From positions 1-64,000 of the forward strand of contig CAICTM010000481.1 of the NCBI GenBank assembly GCA_903772945.1: a stretch of 64,000 nucleotides of DNA, given 5' to 3'. A program made the translations under genes and the position numbers. The notes under the pieces are model-generated. The model ran no database searches, was not told the DNA's origin, and worked only from the letters and a program-made list of their open reading frames with translations. This stretch comes from Seminavis robusta (taxonomy: Eukaryota > Bacillariophyta > Bacillariophyceae > Naviculales > Naviculaceae). Of the stretch, positions 49,182-59,552 are shown one piece after another (the first letter of the stretch is position 1; each line of letters opens with the position of its first letter).

Positions 49182-51344
49182 CTAAGACCATCGACCCTTC
49201 TTCGGTGGAGGAGGCAGCGAAGACGAAGACGATCCGTAAAAGCTGTCACGTTGGTGTGTGGCTCCCAATCCACTCTTATTCCAACGATTCCGCGACTGAG
49301 ATTTGGAATCGCTACTGCCATTTCCTCCTCGTCGTTGTCGGCTCTGTGATGCCAGCTGCCTCAGTTCGTCCGGTACGGGGCGCTCTTCTCGGTCCATGGC
49401 CCCGAGCAGTACGTGTCCGATATCTGCATCCTGTGGAGTTCGCAGCAGCGTATAGGCAGCCCCTTCCTTGACGGCATCGTCCTTCTTGGACAATCGACCC
49501 GCTCGTCCTACACGATGCACGTGGACATCCAAATTCTTGGGTGGATCATAGTTGATGACAGTGGTCACGTCGGGAATATCCAACCCCCGAGAAGCCACAT
49601 CTGTGGCAATCATGACAATGGGTTGCTCCGATTGTTGCTTGACAAACTTCCTGAGCGCAGCATTTCGATCGGACTGATGTTTGTCTCCGTGTAGTGTGAC
49701 ACATTGAATCCCTGCTTGCCCCAATAACTTGGCTGCTAATTCTTCGCAACCAACCTTGGAGGCACAAAACACCAGAGTCCTTCCAACTCCCGCCAGAACG
49801 GGCAACATTTGAGTCAACCAAGACAGCTTGGCATGTACCGATGGCAGGACCATGACGTGTTGCTGTACATTGAGCGAGGCTTGACCGGTACGCCCCACGG
49901 CAATCCGGACATAGTCTTGTTGTTGTATGCCAATGCCTGCCTTGCTGCCTCCATTGAGCCATTGCTGTGCCACTGTCTCAATCCGACGGGAAATAGTGGC
50001 ACTCAGAAGCAATGTTTGTCGATTGGGCCGAATATTCTCCAAGATTTGTGAAACCTGTGATTGGAACCCCATATGCAAGAGCCGGTCACATTCATCCAGC
50101 ACCACCATGGTGGTTCGTTGCAAGGAAACTCCCGACACCTTTTTGGGATTGAGGCTACTAGCTTGCTGTTGCTGTTGTGACGCCAAGACATCCAATAGCC
50201 GCCCTGGTGTCGCAATCACAATCTCGACGCCTCCCTTTTGTCGCAATTGCTGCACCAATGGATACTTTCCCATCCCCCCAATAATGGTAACACTGGTCCC
50301 TCCCAGAGGAGCAATCATGGCCTGAGCGTGTTTGTGCACTTGGAGTGCCAGCTCTCGTGTGGGTACCAGGACCAATCCAATGGGTCCCGTTTCGTGCGGT
50401 TCAAAATGTCGTTGCGCACACACATGCACCACCATGGGCCAAATATACGCCAGTGTCTTGCCACTGCCCGTGGGCGCTGTAATGAGCGCGTCGTGTCCAC
50501 TCAGTGCCACTGGTAGCGTCTGCGATTGGACCGGTGTGGGATGATGATATCCTGTCTTGCAAATGTGCTGCAAGAGTGCATCGTCCAGTACATCTTTGAG
50601 TTCGAGAAAGTCGTAAACGGGGGAAACGGCTGGGTTGTTTTGATAGTGAGGTGGTTGAATGACAATCCCATGCTCGCCCCTCCAAGATTGATGATTGTTG
50701 GTTTCAGAAGTAGCTGTAGTTGTAGAGGTGGGTTTCCAGAACACTTTTTCAAAGTCTTCGTATTCCATTTGTTGATGATTGACTTTGGCTAGTTGAATAT
50801 CCACGTGTTTCGATTGTGATCGGTCTATCATGGTCTCATCATCTTCATCTCCCTCCATTTTGGCAGTCGATGGAAGCGTGCCATTTCCTCCCTTGTACGC
50901 ACCCGCTTTTTGAAAGGTTTGCTGCATCGCCCGTTTGGCCACGGCTGATGACTTGACAAATCCATCCCTGTCCAAATCATTGTCATCTCGTTTATTCTTG
51001 GTACTACTGCTGTTGTTGGCAGCTGCTGTATTACTAGTAGTCTCCCAGTGACTGGTGGCTTCGTCTTCATTGCCCAAATCCATGCGACCAAAAAGAGCCG
51101 ATTGTCCCGTGCCACTGCTAATACTGGATCCTTCCATGGAGGAAGACATTGGTTTGACGGTAGTAGTTTTGTTCAACGTATTCATGTACGCATCCAAGGG
51201 ATCTTCATCTTCCTCGACATCGCCTCCTACCACTGTTTCTCGTCGCGACGGCGTGGGATCCATCATGAGTGACAATGGACCTGCTGATCGTCGTCGTTTC
51301 TCATCGTCACTGCTGCTGTCATCATCACCGTCAAACCAGCCCAT
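49182..51344 (-). CDS. DEAD-box RNA helicase, DDX42-like
   Basis: 720 aa, intronless, ATG at 51344 (the frame opens with a GTG 9 bp earlier). Seen: an N-terminal acidic Ser/Asp stretch; D-P-L-D-A-Y-M-N-T-L; F-E-K-V-F-W-K-P; then the helicase core: G-Y-H-H-P-T-P-V-Q (Q motif), A-P-T-G-S-G-K-T (I), P-T-R-E-L-A-L-Q (Ia), T-P-G-R-L-L-D (Ib), D-E-C-D (II), S-A-T (III), V-F-C-A-S-K (IV), A-T-D-V-A-S-R-G-L-D-I (V), H-R-V-G-R-A-G-R (VI); a Gly/Ser/Arg tail ending P-P-P-P-K-K-G-R-W-S. Known: ATP-dependent RNA remodelling; D-P-L-D-A-(F/Y)-M is shared with DDX42/DDX46, linked to the U2 snRNP and splicing. Odd: motif II is DECD, not DEAD, as in DDX39/UAP56, but the N-terminus argues against that group. 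Nuclear role inferred. Confidence 0.92.
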   Translation of the reverse strand: MGWFDGDDDSSSDDEKRRRSAGPLSLMMDPTPSRRETVVGGDVEEDEDPLDAYMNTLNKTTTVKPMSSSMEGSSISSGTGQSALFGRMDLGNEDEATSHWETTSNTAAANNSSSTKNKRDDNDLDRDGFVKSSAVAKRAMQQTFQKAGAYKGGNGTLPSTAKMEGDEDDETMIDRSQSKHVDIQLAKVNHQQMEYEDFEKVFWKPTSTTTATSETNNHQSWRGEHGIVIQPPHYQNNPAVSPVYDFLELKDVLDDALLQHICKTGYHHPTPVQSQTLPVALSGHDALITAPTGSGKTLAYIWPMVVHVCAQRHFEPHETGPIGLVLVPTRELALQVHKHAQAMIAPLGGTSVTIIGGMGKYPLVQQLRQKGGVEIVIATPGRLLDVLASQQQQQASSLNPKKVSGVSLQRTTMVVLDECDRLLHMGFQSQVSQILENIRPNRQTLLLSATISRRIETVAQQWLNGGSKAGIGIQQQDYVRIAVGRTGQASLNVQQHVMVLPSVHAKLSWLTQMLPVLAGVGRTLVFCASKVGCEELAAKLLGQAGIQCVTLHGDKHQSDRNAALRKFVKQQSEQPIVMIATDVASRGLDIPDVTTVINYDPPKNLDVHVHRVGRAGRLSKKDDAVKEGAAYTLLRTPQDADIGHVLLGAMDREERPVPDELRQLASQSRQRRGGNGSSDSKSQSRNRWNKSGLGATHQRDSFYGSSSSSLPPPPKKGRWS

Positions 51345-51471
51345 GGTCAACACCGAAAGACTTAGTATACTCTACTGTACTAGTGAGCGAGCTAGCTTGT
51401 GGACAGCTCGATCCTCTGCAGCTTCTCTATGGGTTCCGCAAAGGCAACACTGTAGTTGTAAGGTGTTTGCT

Positions 51472-51612
51472 GGGTTTTGCCCCCCGTAATGGTCCTCAAT
51501 TTCTTGCCCCTGATCCCTCCGAACCTAGTCCTGAATTTCGACTGTTCTTTGCTTAAGCCTGGCCCCGGCTGGCTTCCGTAGCTAATTTCCCTCCTCTAAA
51601 CCCCCTTATATA
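51472..51612 (+). mobile_element. 3'-end fragment of a retroelement (5'-truncated)
   Basis: About 140 bp that is roughly 95% identical, in opposite orientation, to 58806-58950. It encodes the last residues of the same protein (R-N-G-P-Q-F-L-A-P-D-P ... F-R-L-F-F-A, stop) and continues to the shared end ccccttatata. See 58863-59183. Confidence 0.75.
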
Positions 51613-52234
51613 TGCGTTTGCTGGGTTTTTGTTGCTTGCTTTGTTTTGAAGCAGCCAAATAGCCCTAACTCTACTGCCAACTCAACACTAAAATCAGACT
51701 CGACTCGACTCGGGACCGAACCAACGTTACATGTAAAAGATCCGAAAGTTGAAGATTTTGTGGCTGTTTGCCACCGGTGGTATAGTGGTACCGGTAGCTT
51801 GTTGTATTGTATGGAAGGCAAGGTCCTGGGGATGGAGTTTGATCCAAGTTTGCCTTGGTCCAACTATTGGTCCTGGAGATGGGGTCGGGTGTAGGCTCAG
51901 AAGTATGACTGTGAATCATTGGTCTGGTCCAGAACTTGACCCAGCCTAGCTAGAAGCATTGGCTCTGTGGGTGGCACAAACATGTGCATCCAGTGGGTCT
52001 TGGTCTTACGTGATTATGCTGCTTTGATTGAATGGAATCGTTCCTTGGAATCGAATCTATCGAGTGACAGTCAGGAGAGGTGTGGTCTGGCTTAAGAAGT
52101 TTGATGGCACGTCAATCGAGACAGGAGGAGAAATCAGAAAACAAGAGCAACCAAAACATTACGATAGCAAGCGATCATCAATACTTTACTAGAGTATAAA
52201 TCTTCCAACTTCAGGTCTATGCCAGGACTTGGGG

Positions 52235-52752
52235 AAGGCATAAAAGCCGGGCCCAAAACCAGCAACGGTTCCAGTACGATTGCCAAAAAAGCTTCCCGGT
52301 ATCATAAATCATAATCACAGGAGGCCAAGAATGTGTGCACTACAGAGTGTCGCCCAACGATTGTGACGTTTGTTTCCTCCGCTTTTGATTACGATAACAG
52401 CCATCGGCATCAACCGGTAACTGATGGCCAACGGAACAAGATTTTCGCAAAAGGGGGGGAAAGAAAATGGAAATTGCTCAAGTTTGAACCTTCTGTCTTA
52501 GTGATTCCCCTACAAATCCTACGGGAAAATCCCACCCCCACTTTTTCAAATCCCACTCGAAAGTGTCGTCCCGTGGGCTTCCGTACGAGCCAGCCTAGCC
52601 AAGGGATAAATCTTTGCCCATAAATCCGAGACGTCGGCATAAAAGTGAGAGTGAAGGAAATCAGATATATCGCGACAATGAAGAGAGCCGAGCGCGGCAT
52701 AAAAGCGTTCTCGTGAATAGTCGTTACAGGCAACCATCTCTGGCATAAAAGC
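52235..52752 (+). promoter_or_regulatory. Four GGCATAAAAG repeats upstream of the TPR gene
   Basis: ggcataaaag occurs at about 52237, 52636, 52696 and 52742. The last three lie within 195 bp of the TPR gene's ATG, spaced 60 and 46 bp. The A/T core could act as TATA-like or as a factor site; this is inference. Confidence 0.35.
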
Positions 52753-52827
52753 CACAACTTTTTCGTGATAAATCTAGATGAGCCGAGTGAATGGATTTAT
52801 GAGACGTGGTATAGAGGACAGTTATCC

Positions 52828-54069
52828 ATGGAAACTGAAGCACTCTCCTCTCCGAACGAGAGCGCAGTACTTGCCCCTGAAAATAATAGTCAACAGCTTT
52901 TGCAACACCACTCGCCGCCTGCAGCAGGTCAACAGCAACCCAACAACTCTGAAGATCTACTCGACACAAGAAGCAACACACTCTCGCCAATGATTCCAGT
53001 TGCTTCTGAGTTGACTGCAGCTGGAGGGACGTATCATCATCGGGATACAACTGCAGAGCCTTCTTCCATGACGACTGTCCTGATGAACCCAATGTTGTTT
53101 AAACCTAATAATAATGGTGCCGTTGATATGGACTATGAGGTATCATCATCCTCTGATAACGCCACGGCTCGTCCATATCCACCCTTGGATACCTCGAGTC
53201 AGACAGAAACGAGAGAGGCTGCAGCACCATCACAGCAAAACCTTTGCGAGGAAATCCGAGAACATGCCATGGATGAAATGAGGGCTCTGAACTATAGTGC
53301 TGCAGAGGAGCTCTTTAGGTATCTTTTGCACCTGGAACACGAACAGCAGGCGGATGATGAACAGATAATAGCCACATTAGCAAATATTGCCAAGTGCTGC
53401 GAATGCACAGGGCGTCTAGAGGAGGCCATGTCCTGCTATAAGGATGCTCTTCTGGTGAAGGAGAACAAAAACTTGCGAAATGAGTCTCAGTCCATGCAAC
53501 TCTTAATGGCCAGCATACTATACGAGATTGGAATGATTCACTGCCAATTTCTCATGGAGGCTTCCACAGGAGATGGCAGTGACTCTTCTTCGGATGATGA
53601 CGACGACGATGATGCCAATGACGAGGGCACTGACGAGCAGGCGTCACAGCAAAGGAGAAAAGGGAAGGAAAGGTTGTCCTTCACCAAGGCGATGAAAGCG
53701 TTCACAATGTCGCTCAAACTCCGCACGCAATGTCTTGGCCCTGAACACCAGACGGTTTCCAATGCACAGTTCAACATTGCAAACCTACTTACCGATGCTG
53801 GGATGCCTGAAGAAGCCATCGACTACCATCACAAGGCCCTGGTAACAAGACGGAAAGTTATGGGACCACAGCACCCAGCTGTAGCCTCTTCCCTAAGACA
53901 TTTGGCAATGGCCTACAATGCTTTGGGCCACCTGCAGCAAGCCGAGAATGTCCTGAACGAAGCGCTGGAGATTGTAAAACGAATCCCTTTTGATGGCACT
54001 CTCCAGCAAGTGATGATTGAACTTTCAAACGTCAGACGAAAGCTGACTTACCACCTGGGCTTTCGGTAG
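52828..54069 (+). CDS. TPR protein, kinesin-light-chain-like
   Basis: 413 aa, intronless, first ATG in frame at 52828 (frame open from a GTG at 52765). Seen: a Ser/Thr/Asn-rich N-terminal 150 residues; an acidic insert (D-S-S-S-D-D-D-D-D-D-D); and TPR units: A-L-N-Y-S-A-A-E-E-L-F-R-Y-L-L, E-A-M-S-C-Y-K-D-A-L, then 42-residue repeats of kinesin-light-chain type with L-G-P-E-H-Q-T-V-S-N-A-Q-F-N-I-A-N-L and M-G-P-Q-H-P-A-V-A-S-S-L-R-H-L-A. Known: G-x-x-H-P-x-V-A plus N-L-A motifs define the TPR_12/KLC group, a protein-binding superhelix widely multiplied in diatom genomes. Function unknown; probably a scaffold, not a true kinesin light chain, since no heptad region is present. Confidence 0.85.
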   Translation: METEALSSPNESAVLAPENNSQQLLQHHSPPAAGQQQPNNSEDLLDTRSNTLSPMIPVASELTAAGGTYHHRDTTAEPSSMTTVLMNPMLFKPNNNGAVDMDYEVSSSSDNATARPYPPLDTSSQTETREAAAPSQQNLCEEIREHAMDEMRALNYSAAEELFRYLLHLEHEQQADDEQIIATLANIAKCCECTGRLEEAMSCYKDALLVKENKNLRNESQSMQLLMASILYEIGMIHCQFLMEASTGDGSDSSSDDDDDDDANDEGTDEQASQQRRKGKERLSFTKAMKAFTMSLKLRTQCLGPEHQTVSNAQFNIANLLTDAGMPEEAIDYHHKALVTRRKVMGPQHPAVASSLRHLAMAYNALGHLQQAENVLNEALEIVKRIPFDGTLQQVMIELSNVRRKLTYHLGFR

Positions 54070-56546
54070 AATACGTGTTGGATTATTGCCAATGGGGGCA
54101 ATGGGTTGTCCCTCCTTCCCTTTCTTCACGGCGGTTGCCCGGGTCCATATATCGTACAGCACGCGGTACAGTATGCTGAAGAGAGTGTCTGTTCCTTGCA
54201 GCTTTGGTGGTTATAGAATCAGGGCTGGGGACATTTGAAGTATGATAATGAGTAAGAGAACATAGCCTATATCAGCCAGTAGCAAAGTTCCTTAAACCAC
54301 CACGATTTGCAATGATTCGTCCCTCTACGGTAGGACTGTGGTCTTGGGGTGTTCAAATACAAAGTTGCTCAATCCATATACTGTTGTAGTAGTGTACCAA
54401 TGTTTCCACCGCTCTCGCCTGAAAGACTCCGTAGCAAGAACCGGTAATGCTGTAGAACCGGTACCTAGAGAGTAGCAAGAATGGAGAAATCAGGACCTCC
54501 ACTTCTTGTCCTAATTGACAGGCGAGCAATAACTCAGCATACCTTCGACCTTCGCTGAAGGGAAGGCCGGAGGTGTAGAGGATTCCTGTTGCAGCATGAG
54601 AGCAGCTTCCAACCACAGTTGTCGCGAAGGAGACAGCCCATAGCCTTGAAACTCCTTCGGGTTGGAGTTGCCGGCACTCAGCCGGTCTTGTGATCTATCT
54701 GTAGGACTGTGTGGTGCACGTATTGAAGAGCAACCGCTACGGAGAGGGCTTTAGAGCTTAGCCCTTCAGTTAGTTGATGATGACATTTCTCTTTAGGTCG
54801 TTGCTTGCACAACAAACACAGTTGCGAGAGCTTGCTGCTTTCGCAAGATTACTTTGTGTGCGAGGCAGAGGATGGATGAAGGTTGTGATGGATGATGATG
54901 ATACCAAAGAAGTAATGATTTGATTCAGGAGGCGATAGATCATGCCGATCCAAAACGAACCAAACACACTTTGAATTTCACCTCTCGTTGAAGTGGAGGA
55001 AACGAAAGTGGTACCATAGTTGTGAATGTGAATCAATCTCCATCAAGCTTTTTTTCGGCATCCCATTGTGAAAGCCAACTGTGGTACGATTGTTTTGTAA
55101 GATTCCCTCCATGTCCTCCAGTCTCCCTTTGTGTGTTTCAGGCCATCACAAGCTCGTGGCGCCAACAAAAGGTCCTATAGTCCCAGCTAGCGCTTTAATG
55201 GCGACTCGAGAGAGGTTCGTAAGCCGGTTCGTACCGGTACCACTGCCGTGCCTTGCTGAAGCTCTTGCTGTCTTGCTTGCTCTTCAAGCAGAACGAAAGT
55301 GGTACCAAACTTGCTGGAACTCCGCGGGGTAACACGAGACACACATTGGAAAAGAAACAAAGACTCAGCGAAGTGAAACTTTCCTAAAATACTGTAGTAC
55401 GTAACAGTACGTACTCTATTTAGGACTTACTTGACAAATTCACCTCGCAGTCGTTTCAAAGTTTGCTATAGAAACGATTGTTTTACTTCAAAAGGATAGT
55501 ACTACAACGAACAGAGGGTTTCTCAAACCAAATAACAAGATTATAAATCATATTTTGTGGAGATGTGAGTGAAGAGCTTTGAAGGAACAGCGCTAGCTGA
55601 AGTCTCCCCTTAACTCATCTTGAAGATTTAACAGCATTCACAGTTGGATTGGCTTCAAAGGTGACTCCCACCACACGGTTGTTTTTCCGTAAAATGTACG
55701 TGTAGTCATACCGTACAGCGTACTGTAAAAGTGGGCCAATGGAGGGTCATAGGAGATTTTGAGGAGCTTTTTGAGGTGAATTCGTGAATTCAACCAGCCA
55801 TCGCTCTCTAAATACTTTTTGTTCCACAAGTTGTTCCACACCACCAGCTAGCCAGCGCACCATCCAAGGAATCGTACATGCCAGACACAGATTCTAGGCG
55901 CGACTTTCCAGCAGTATTTTTTCAAGTTTCGCTACTTAGGAGAAAACAACCTCAGCGAATTATGGTGGTCAACCGCTTGGTACCAGCGAGGATTTTCAGA
56001 GCACGTGGATCTGTTGCTTTCAACAATGAGTGTCCATCCTACAGAGAAAGCAACGCTTTTCTTCTCTACCGATACCGTCGATAAAATCAGCAGAAATGGC
56101 GACGTGCTTTATGTCAATATGTCATTAGGGATATTCTCGCAGAGGCTACCCATCTTGAACTTCGCAGGCTGTTCTTGCTTGGACTGAACTGTCTCCTGGA
56201 CTTTCAAATTTAACTGCAACTGAAGTCTTTTCCTCTTTCTATCTACTAGTACATGTACTGGCTAGCACGCCCATTCTTCAGCCTTGCCGTCGGCTAGGCT
56301 CTAGGTTATCGAGCTGTACCATACGATCACGAAAGAAAAAGGCAAAGGACGATCAATTGTCAATAACCAACAGCTCACAAATCGAAACTTGCCAATCTAC
56401 AAACTCCAGAACCAAGCAGCGTTTCCTTCATGTTTCTCCCAGACGAATTGAACTCCAGTCTCATTATTTGCTTGCTTGACCAAGAGTAAGAGCATCTCTC
56501 GAACACAAATCAGCCCATTTGCCACTGCCAGCCAAATCAAAGCTCA
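54070..56546. other. 2.5-kb gene-poor region
   Basis: No convincing gene. The ATG frame at 55878-56084 and the overlapping frame to 56187 are short and featureless. The sequence has accggtac palindromes near 54468 and 55228, and tactgtagtacgtaacagtacgtact near 55390-55415. 56200-56546 is the promoter side of the second HSF gene. Confidence 0.4.
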
Positions 56547-58144
56547 ATGACCCATCGTCCCTTTTTTCTCTTGTCACCTCCTTCCAGAGAGGTGCCAGTG
56601 AAGGTTATGCTTTCTAACACTGGAAATACGTACCACTTTCCCTCCCAACTTTTCCGTATGTTGAACAGTACTGTTGGGCCCGATGCAGTCGAAATCAGGA
56701 AGAGCATTGCTTGGCAGCCCCATGGGAGATGCTTCTTCATCCACAATCAAGAAGAGTTCTCTAAGAGCATCCTTCCAAAGTAAGTCTTTCAACCTTTGAA
56801 TGGTCATTGGCTCCTCCTCGGCTCGTTTCACTCACAGCAGGATACCCTTCCTCTTCTCTCAGGTGGTTCCCTCGTCTCAAGTACCCATCCTTCCAGCGTC
56901 AGCTTCACAAGCATGGATTCCGCAGGCTTCACAGCCAAGGTAAGAATGCCACCCCAATGAATCGAGCATTATCCTCATAATCAAAGTAATTGAATGACAT
57001 GGACTTACATCGATTCTTCCTGCCTTATCACACTAAAGGACCGGACAAGGGCGCGTACTATCACGAGCACTTCCAATGTGGCAAGGTTGAGTTGGTCCAC
57101 AAGATTCATCCGGTCAAAGGCCGCGGCAAGCGTGGCAGAAAGCCCCAGGCCACAGAGCCCAACTTCCACAGCAGCCCGGAAGGTTCCCCAAAGAGCCAAG
57201 CAACTACGGGCGACGAGCGTTCAGTGAGTGACTTCACGCTTAAGGCCAACAATTCAAGCGAGAGCCCCCAGCAAAAGTCGGACCAGCTTGCTTCAAACGA
57301 TATCTCCATCCGAGAAACCACCGCTCGAAGCTTTGCAGATCAGTTGTCCGAGCTCCGAGGCTCGTCGTCCGTGGACATGTTCTCGGCAAGCGCTGCGGCC
57401 CCACGCATGTTCCAGACCGCTCAACAAGGCCAACTTCCCACGGATCTAGGCTTCCCGACAGTCCCAGCACCCCCAACAGCTTCACGATCAGAGAGTATTT
57501 CCTACCTCCTCAATGCCCCACTTCCTCAACTCCGCGCGGGCAACAGCATTTCCTTCCTCGATGCGCCACTTCCTGCTCTCGGATCCAACAGCCTCTCCTT
57601 GGCTTCTGCGTCGCTCCCAAACGCTCCCATCCAGTTTGACGACAACAACTCGATGTACCAACATGGATCCATCGGAAACAATAATGTCGCCAGGCTTCCT
57701 CTCTCCTTTACCCACACATCATCCCTCCAAGGATCGGCTTTGAGGAATGTCCAGGAGTCCGCGTTGAGATCACTCTCAACAGTGGAGGAGGACCAAAGCC
57801 TCATTGCCCAGCTCATGAGTAGTGCCAACGCTACTGACAACAACATTCCACGTGCCATGAGCCAACAGCAGCAAGAGTTGGAAATGGCACTCATGCCACG
57901 CCCCCTACGAGAAGATGTTCCCACTCAGCAACAGCAGCAAGGGCAACAGCATCAGCCTCAATACTCGGAGCAGGAGCTACAGGAGCTGATTCATCGCCAT
58001 GCACAGCAGCTCCAGCTTCAGCTAGAGAACATGCGGCAGTTGGAGCAACAACTCCAGCAACAGATCAACAAACGACAGAGGGACGGCGACGATGAAGATC
58101 CTCGCAGCAAGCGAATGCGCAGGGACAGCAGCGATTGGTTTTAA
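56547..58144 (+). CDS. Second heat shock factor-type transcription factor (three exons)
   Basis: Exons 56547-56779, 56863-56939, 57039-58144; 471 aa (ATG 56607, M-L-S-N-T-G-N, is an alternative start). Seen: DNA-binding domain from Y-H-F-P-S-Q-L-F-R-M-L, I-A-W-Q-P-H-G-R-C-F-F-I, F-S-K-S-I-L-P-K-W-F, recognition helix P-S-F-Q-R-Q-L-H-K-H-G-F-R-R-L, then P-D-K-G-A-Y-Y-H-E-H-F-Q-C-G-K; a basic stretch G-K-R-G-R-K-P; a Ser/Asn/Leu-rich middle; a Gln-rich helical C-terminus (repeated E-Q-Q-L-Q-Q type) and a terminal K-R-M-R-R. Splice choice: two AGs earlier in intron 2 lead to stops; the acceptor at 57037-57038 (cactaaag) restores the conserved G-P-D-K-G-A-Y-Y-H. Divergent from the first HSF (44542-46825): Lys-His for Asn-Leu in the recognition-helix tail and H-E-H-F-Q-C for H-E-L-F-L-R. 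Confidence 0.93.
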
Positions 58145-58805
58145 ACTTGATTTGGACATGCCTGTTGTGACGAACCCCCTTCACAACTAATAACTGCGCT
58201 ACACTGCGAGTTCCTAGGACGGGGCTTCTACATGTGAAACACTTGACAAACTATACCGACACTCTGTAGCATCAACTTCTTCAAGGGCAAGAATCCCTCC
58301 TTAGTTAAGCATACATCATCTAATAAATCTTCACTATTCATTCATTTCAGTCAAATAGAAGTGTATCTTCTTTGTCCTTGTCAACTACAATAGATTCGTG
58401 TGATTGCTTGGTTGGAACCACAGCCGCTGCAGCTAGAACCTCTATGGTCAATTCAATTGCACTGCAACAGAGGTCTCGAAATAGAATAGTATTGCTTGGC
58501 TGGTATTTGAGATCATCCTCCCTGGTGTTGTATTGGAGATTGGAGTTGTTTTGGTTTCAGAAGTTGTGTTAAAAGTTGTGGCAATCAGCTCGTCGCTCCA
58601 TTAAGTTTAGGGTTATTTGAAGTTGTTGAAGGGCCTGCTCTGGATGCAGTTTTCTCCTGCATTAAATTTTTGGCTGGCTAGCTACATGTATGTATGTCTT
58701 AGCTCAAATTTTGGTTGAGTTGTGGTAGCTAAGGAAGAACAAAGCCAATAGAAGCTAGTAGAAGAAAGCAAGTAGGACATGTCAGGCTATTTCTTTTGCA
58801 TTGGC
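58145..58805. other. Intergenic spacer
   Basis: 3' UTR of the HSF gene and unassigned sequence up to the retroelement tail. No gene seen. Confidence 0.4.
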
Positions 58806-59183
58806 ATATAAGGGGGGTTTTAGAGTAGGGAAATTATCTACGGAAGCCAGCCGGGGCCAGGCTTAAGCAAAGAACAGTCGAAATTCAGGACTAGGTTCTG
58901 TGGGATCAGGGGCAAGAAATTGAGGACCATTACGGGGGGCAAAGGGTTTGGCTTTGCGGGATCCACGGAGACATAAATGGGTAGCTTTCACAAGGGCAAT
59001 TGAGATACGGGTCTGCATGAAGAACATCATTTGAGAGTAGGAAAATTGAGTTTTGGAGGCAGTAGCAGAAGCAAGGCGTTGTAAGAGAGTCTTGGCTTGA
59101 GGGGCAAGCATGCCATCCACTGAAACAACAAAGGGGTGGAAGGAAGCGCGATTGGATTGGTTGAGGAGGAAAAAGGAGATCAT
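58806..59183 (-). pseudogene. 5'-truncated retroelement, C-terminal part of a reverse-transcriptase-type polyprotein
   Basis: Seen: a frame from about 59183 to a stop at 58863 encodes F-H-P-F-V-V-S-V-D-G-M-L-A, L-L-Q-R-L-A, R-I-S-I-A-L-V-K-A-T-H-L-C-L-R-G-S-R and ends L-A-P-D-P-T-E-P-S-P-E-F-R-L-F-F-A. The nucleotide match with 51472-51612 runs on past the stop to a common end (ccccttatat). Known, from memory: H-P-F-V-V-S-V-D-G-x-L followed by the C-L-R-G-S-R segment is the C-terminus of reverse-transcriptase-domain proteins abundant in diatom genomes. The polymerase part is absent. Different 5' truncations and a shared 3' end are typical of copies made by target-primed reverse transcription. 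Confidence 0.65.
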
Positions 59184-59552
59184 TAGGTACTTCTTGCTAT
59201 CTACGCTCGCTCTGATAACAAGCTAGTAGAAAAAGTTTGTATGGAAATCAGGTAGATCTAGTACTGGTAGTTGTTGCTCGATTGGTCAATTCAGTATTGA
59301 CTTATTGCAGCAGGAAACTCAATACAATTATGGTATTGTTCGTCATTTTACAAAACCAATTGAAAAGAGCCCTGGCCACCAGTACGGTACGTAGCTGCCA
59401 AAGCAGTGCTAAAAGACCTCCAAATTTTTGAAAGCATGCTGGCTGGTTTGGACGCAGTGTGCGAATTGTTGATTCGATTCGAGGATTCATTCTGTATCTC
59501 CTAGCTAGCAGTGGAGATGCAAATGATGATGATATTCCTAGCTAGCTAGTCA
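59184..59552. other. Spacer
   Basis: About 370 bp between the retroelement remnant and the ShKT gene; contains ctagctagc near 59500 and gctagctag near 59541. No gene seen. Confidence 0.4.

Larger units (their letters stand above)
51345..52827. other. 1.5-kb spacer with retroelement tail and repeated GGCATAAAAG motif
   Basis: Holds the helicase promoter, a 140-bp retroelement tail (51472-51612), unassigned DNA (51613-52230) and the promoter of the TPR gene. Frames here are weak. Confidence 0.45.

Noticed and set aside
55878-56187. Small gene upstream of the second HSF
   Set aside because: Two short overlapping frames, no domain, no splice that joins them to the HSF.
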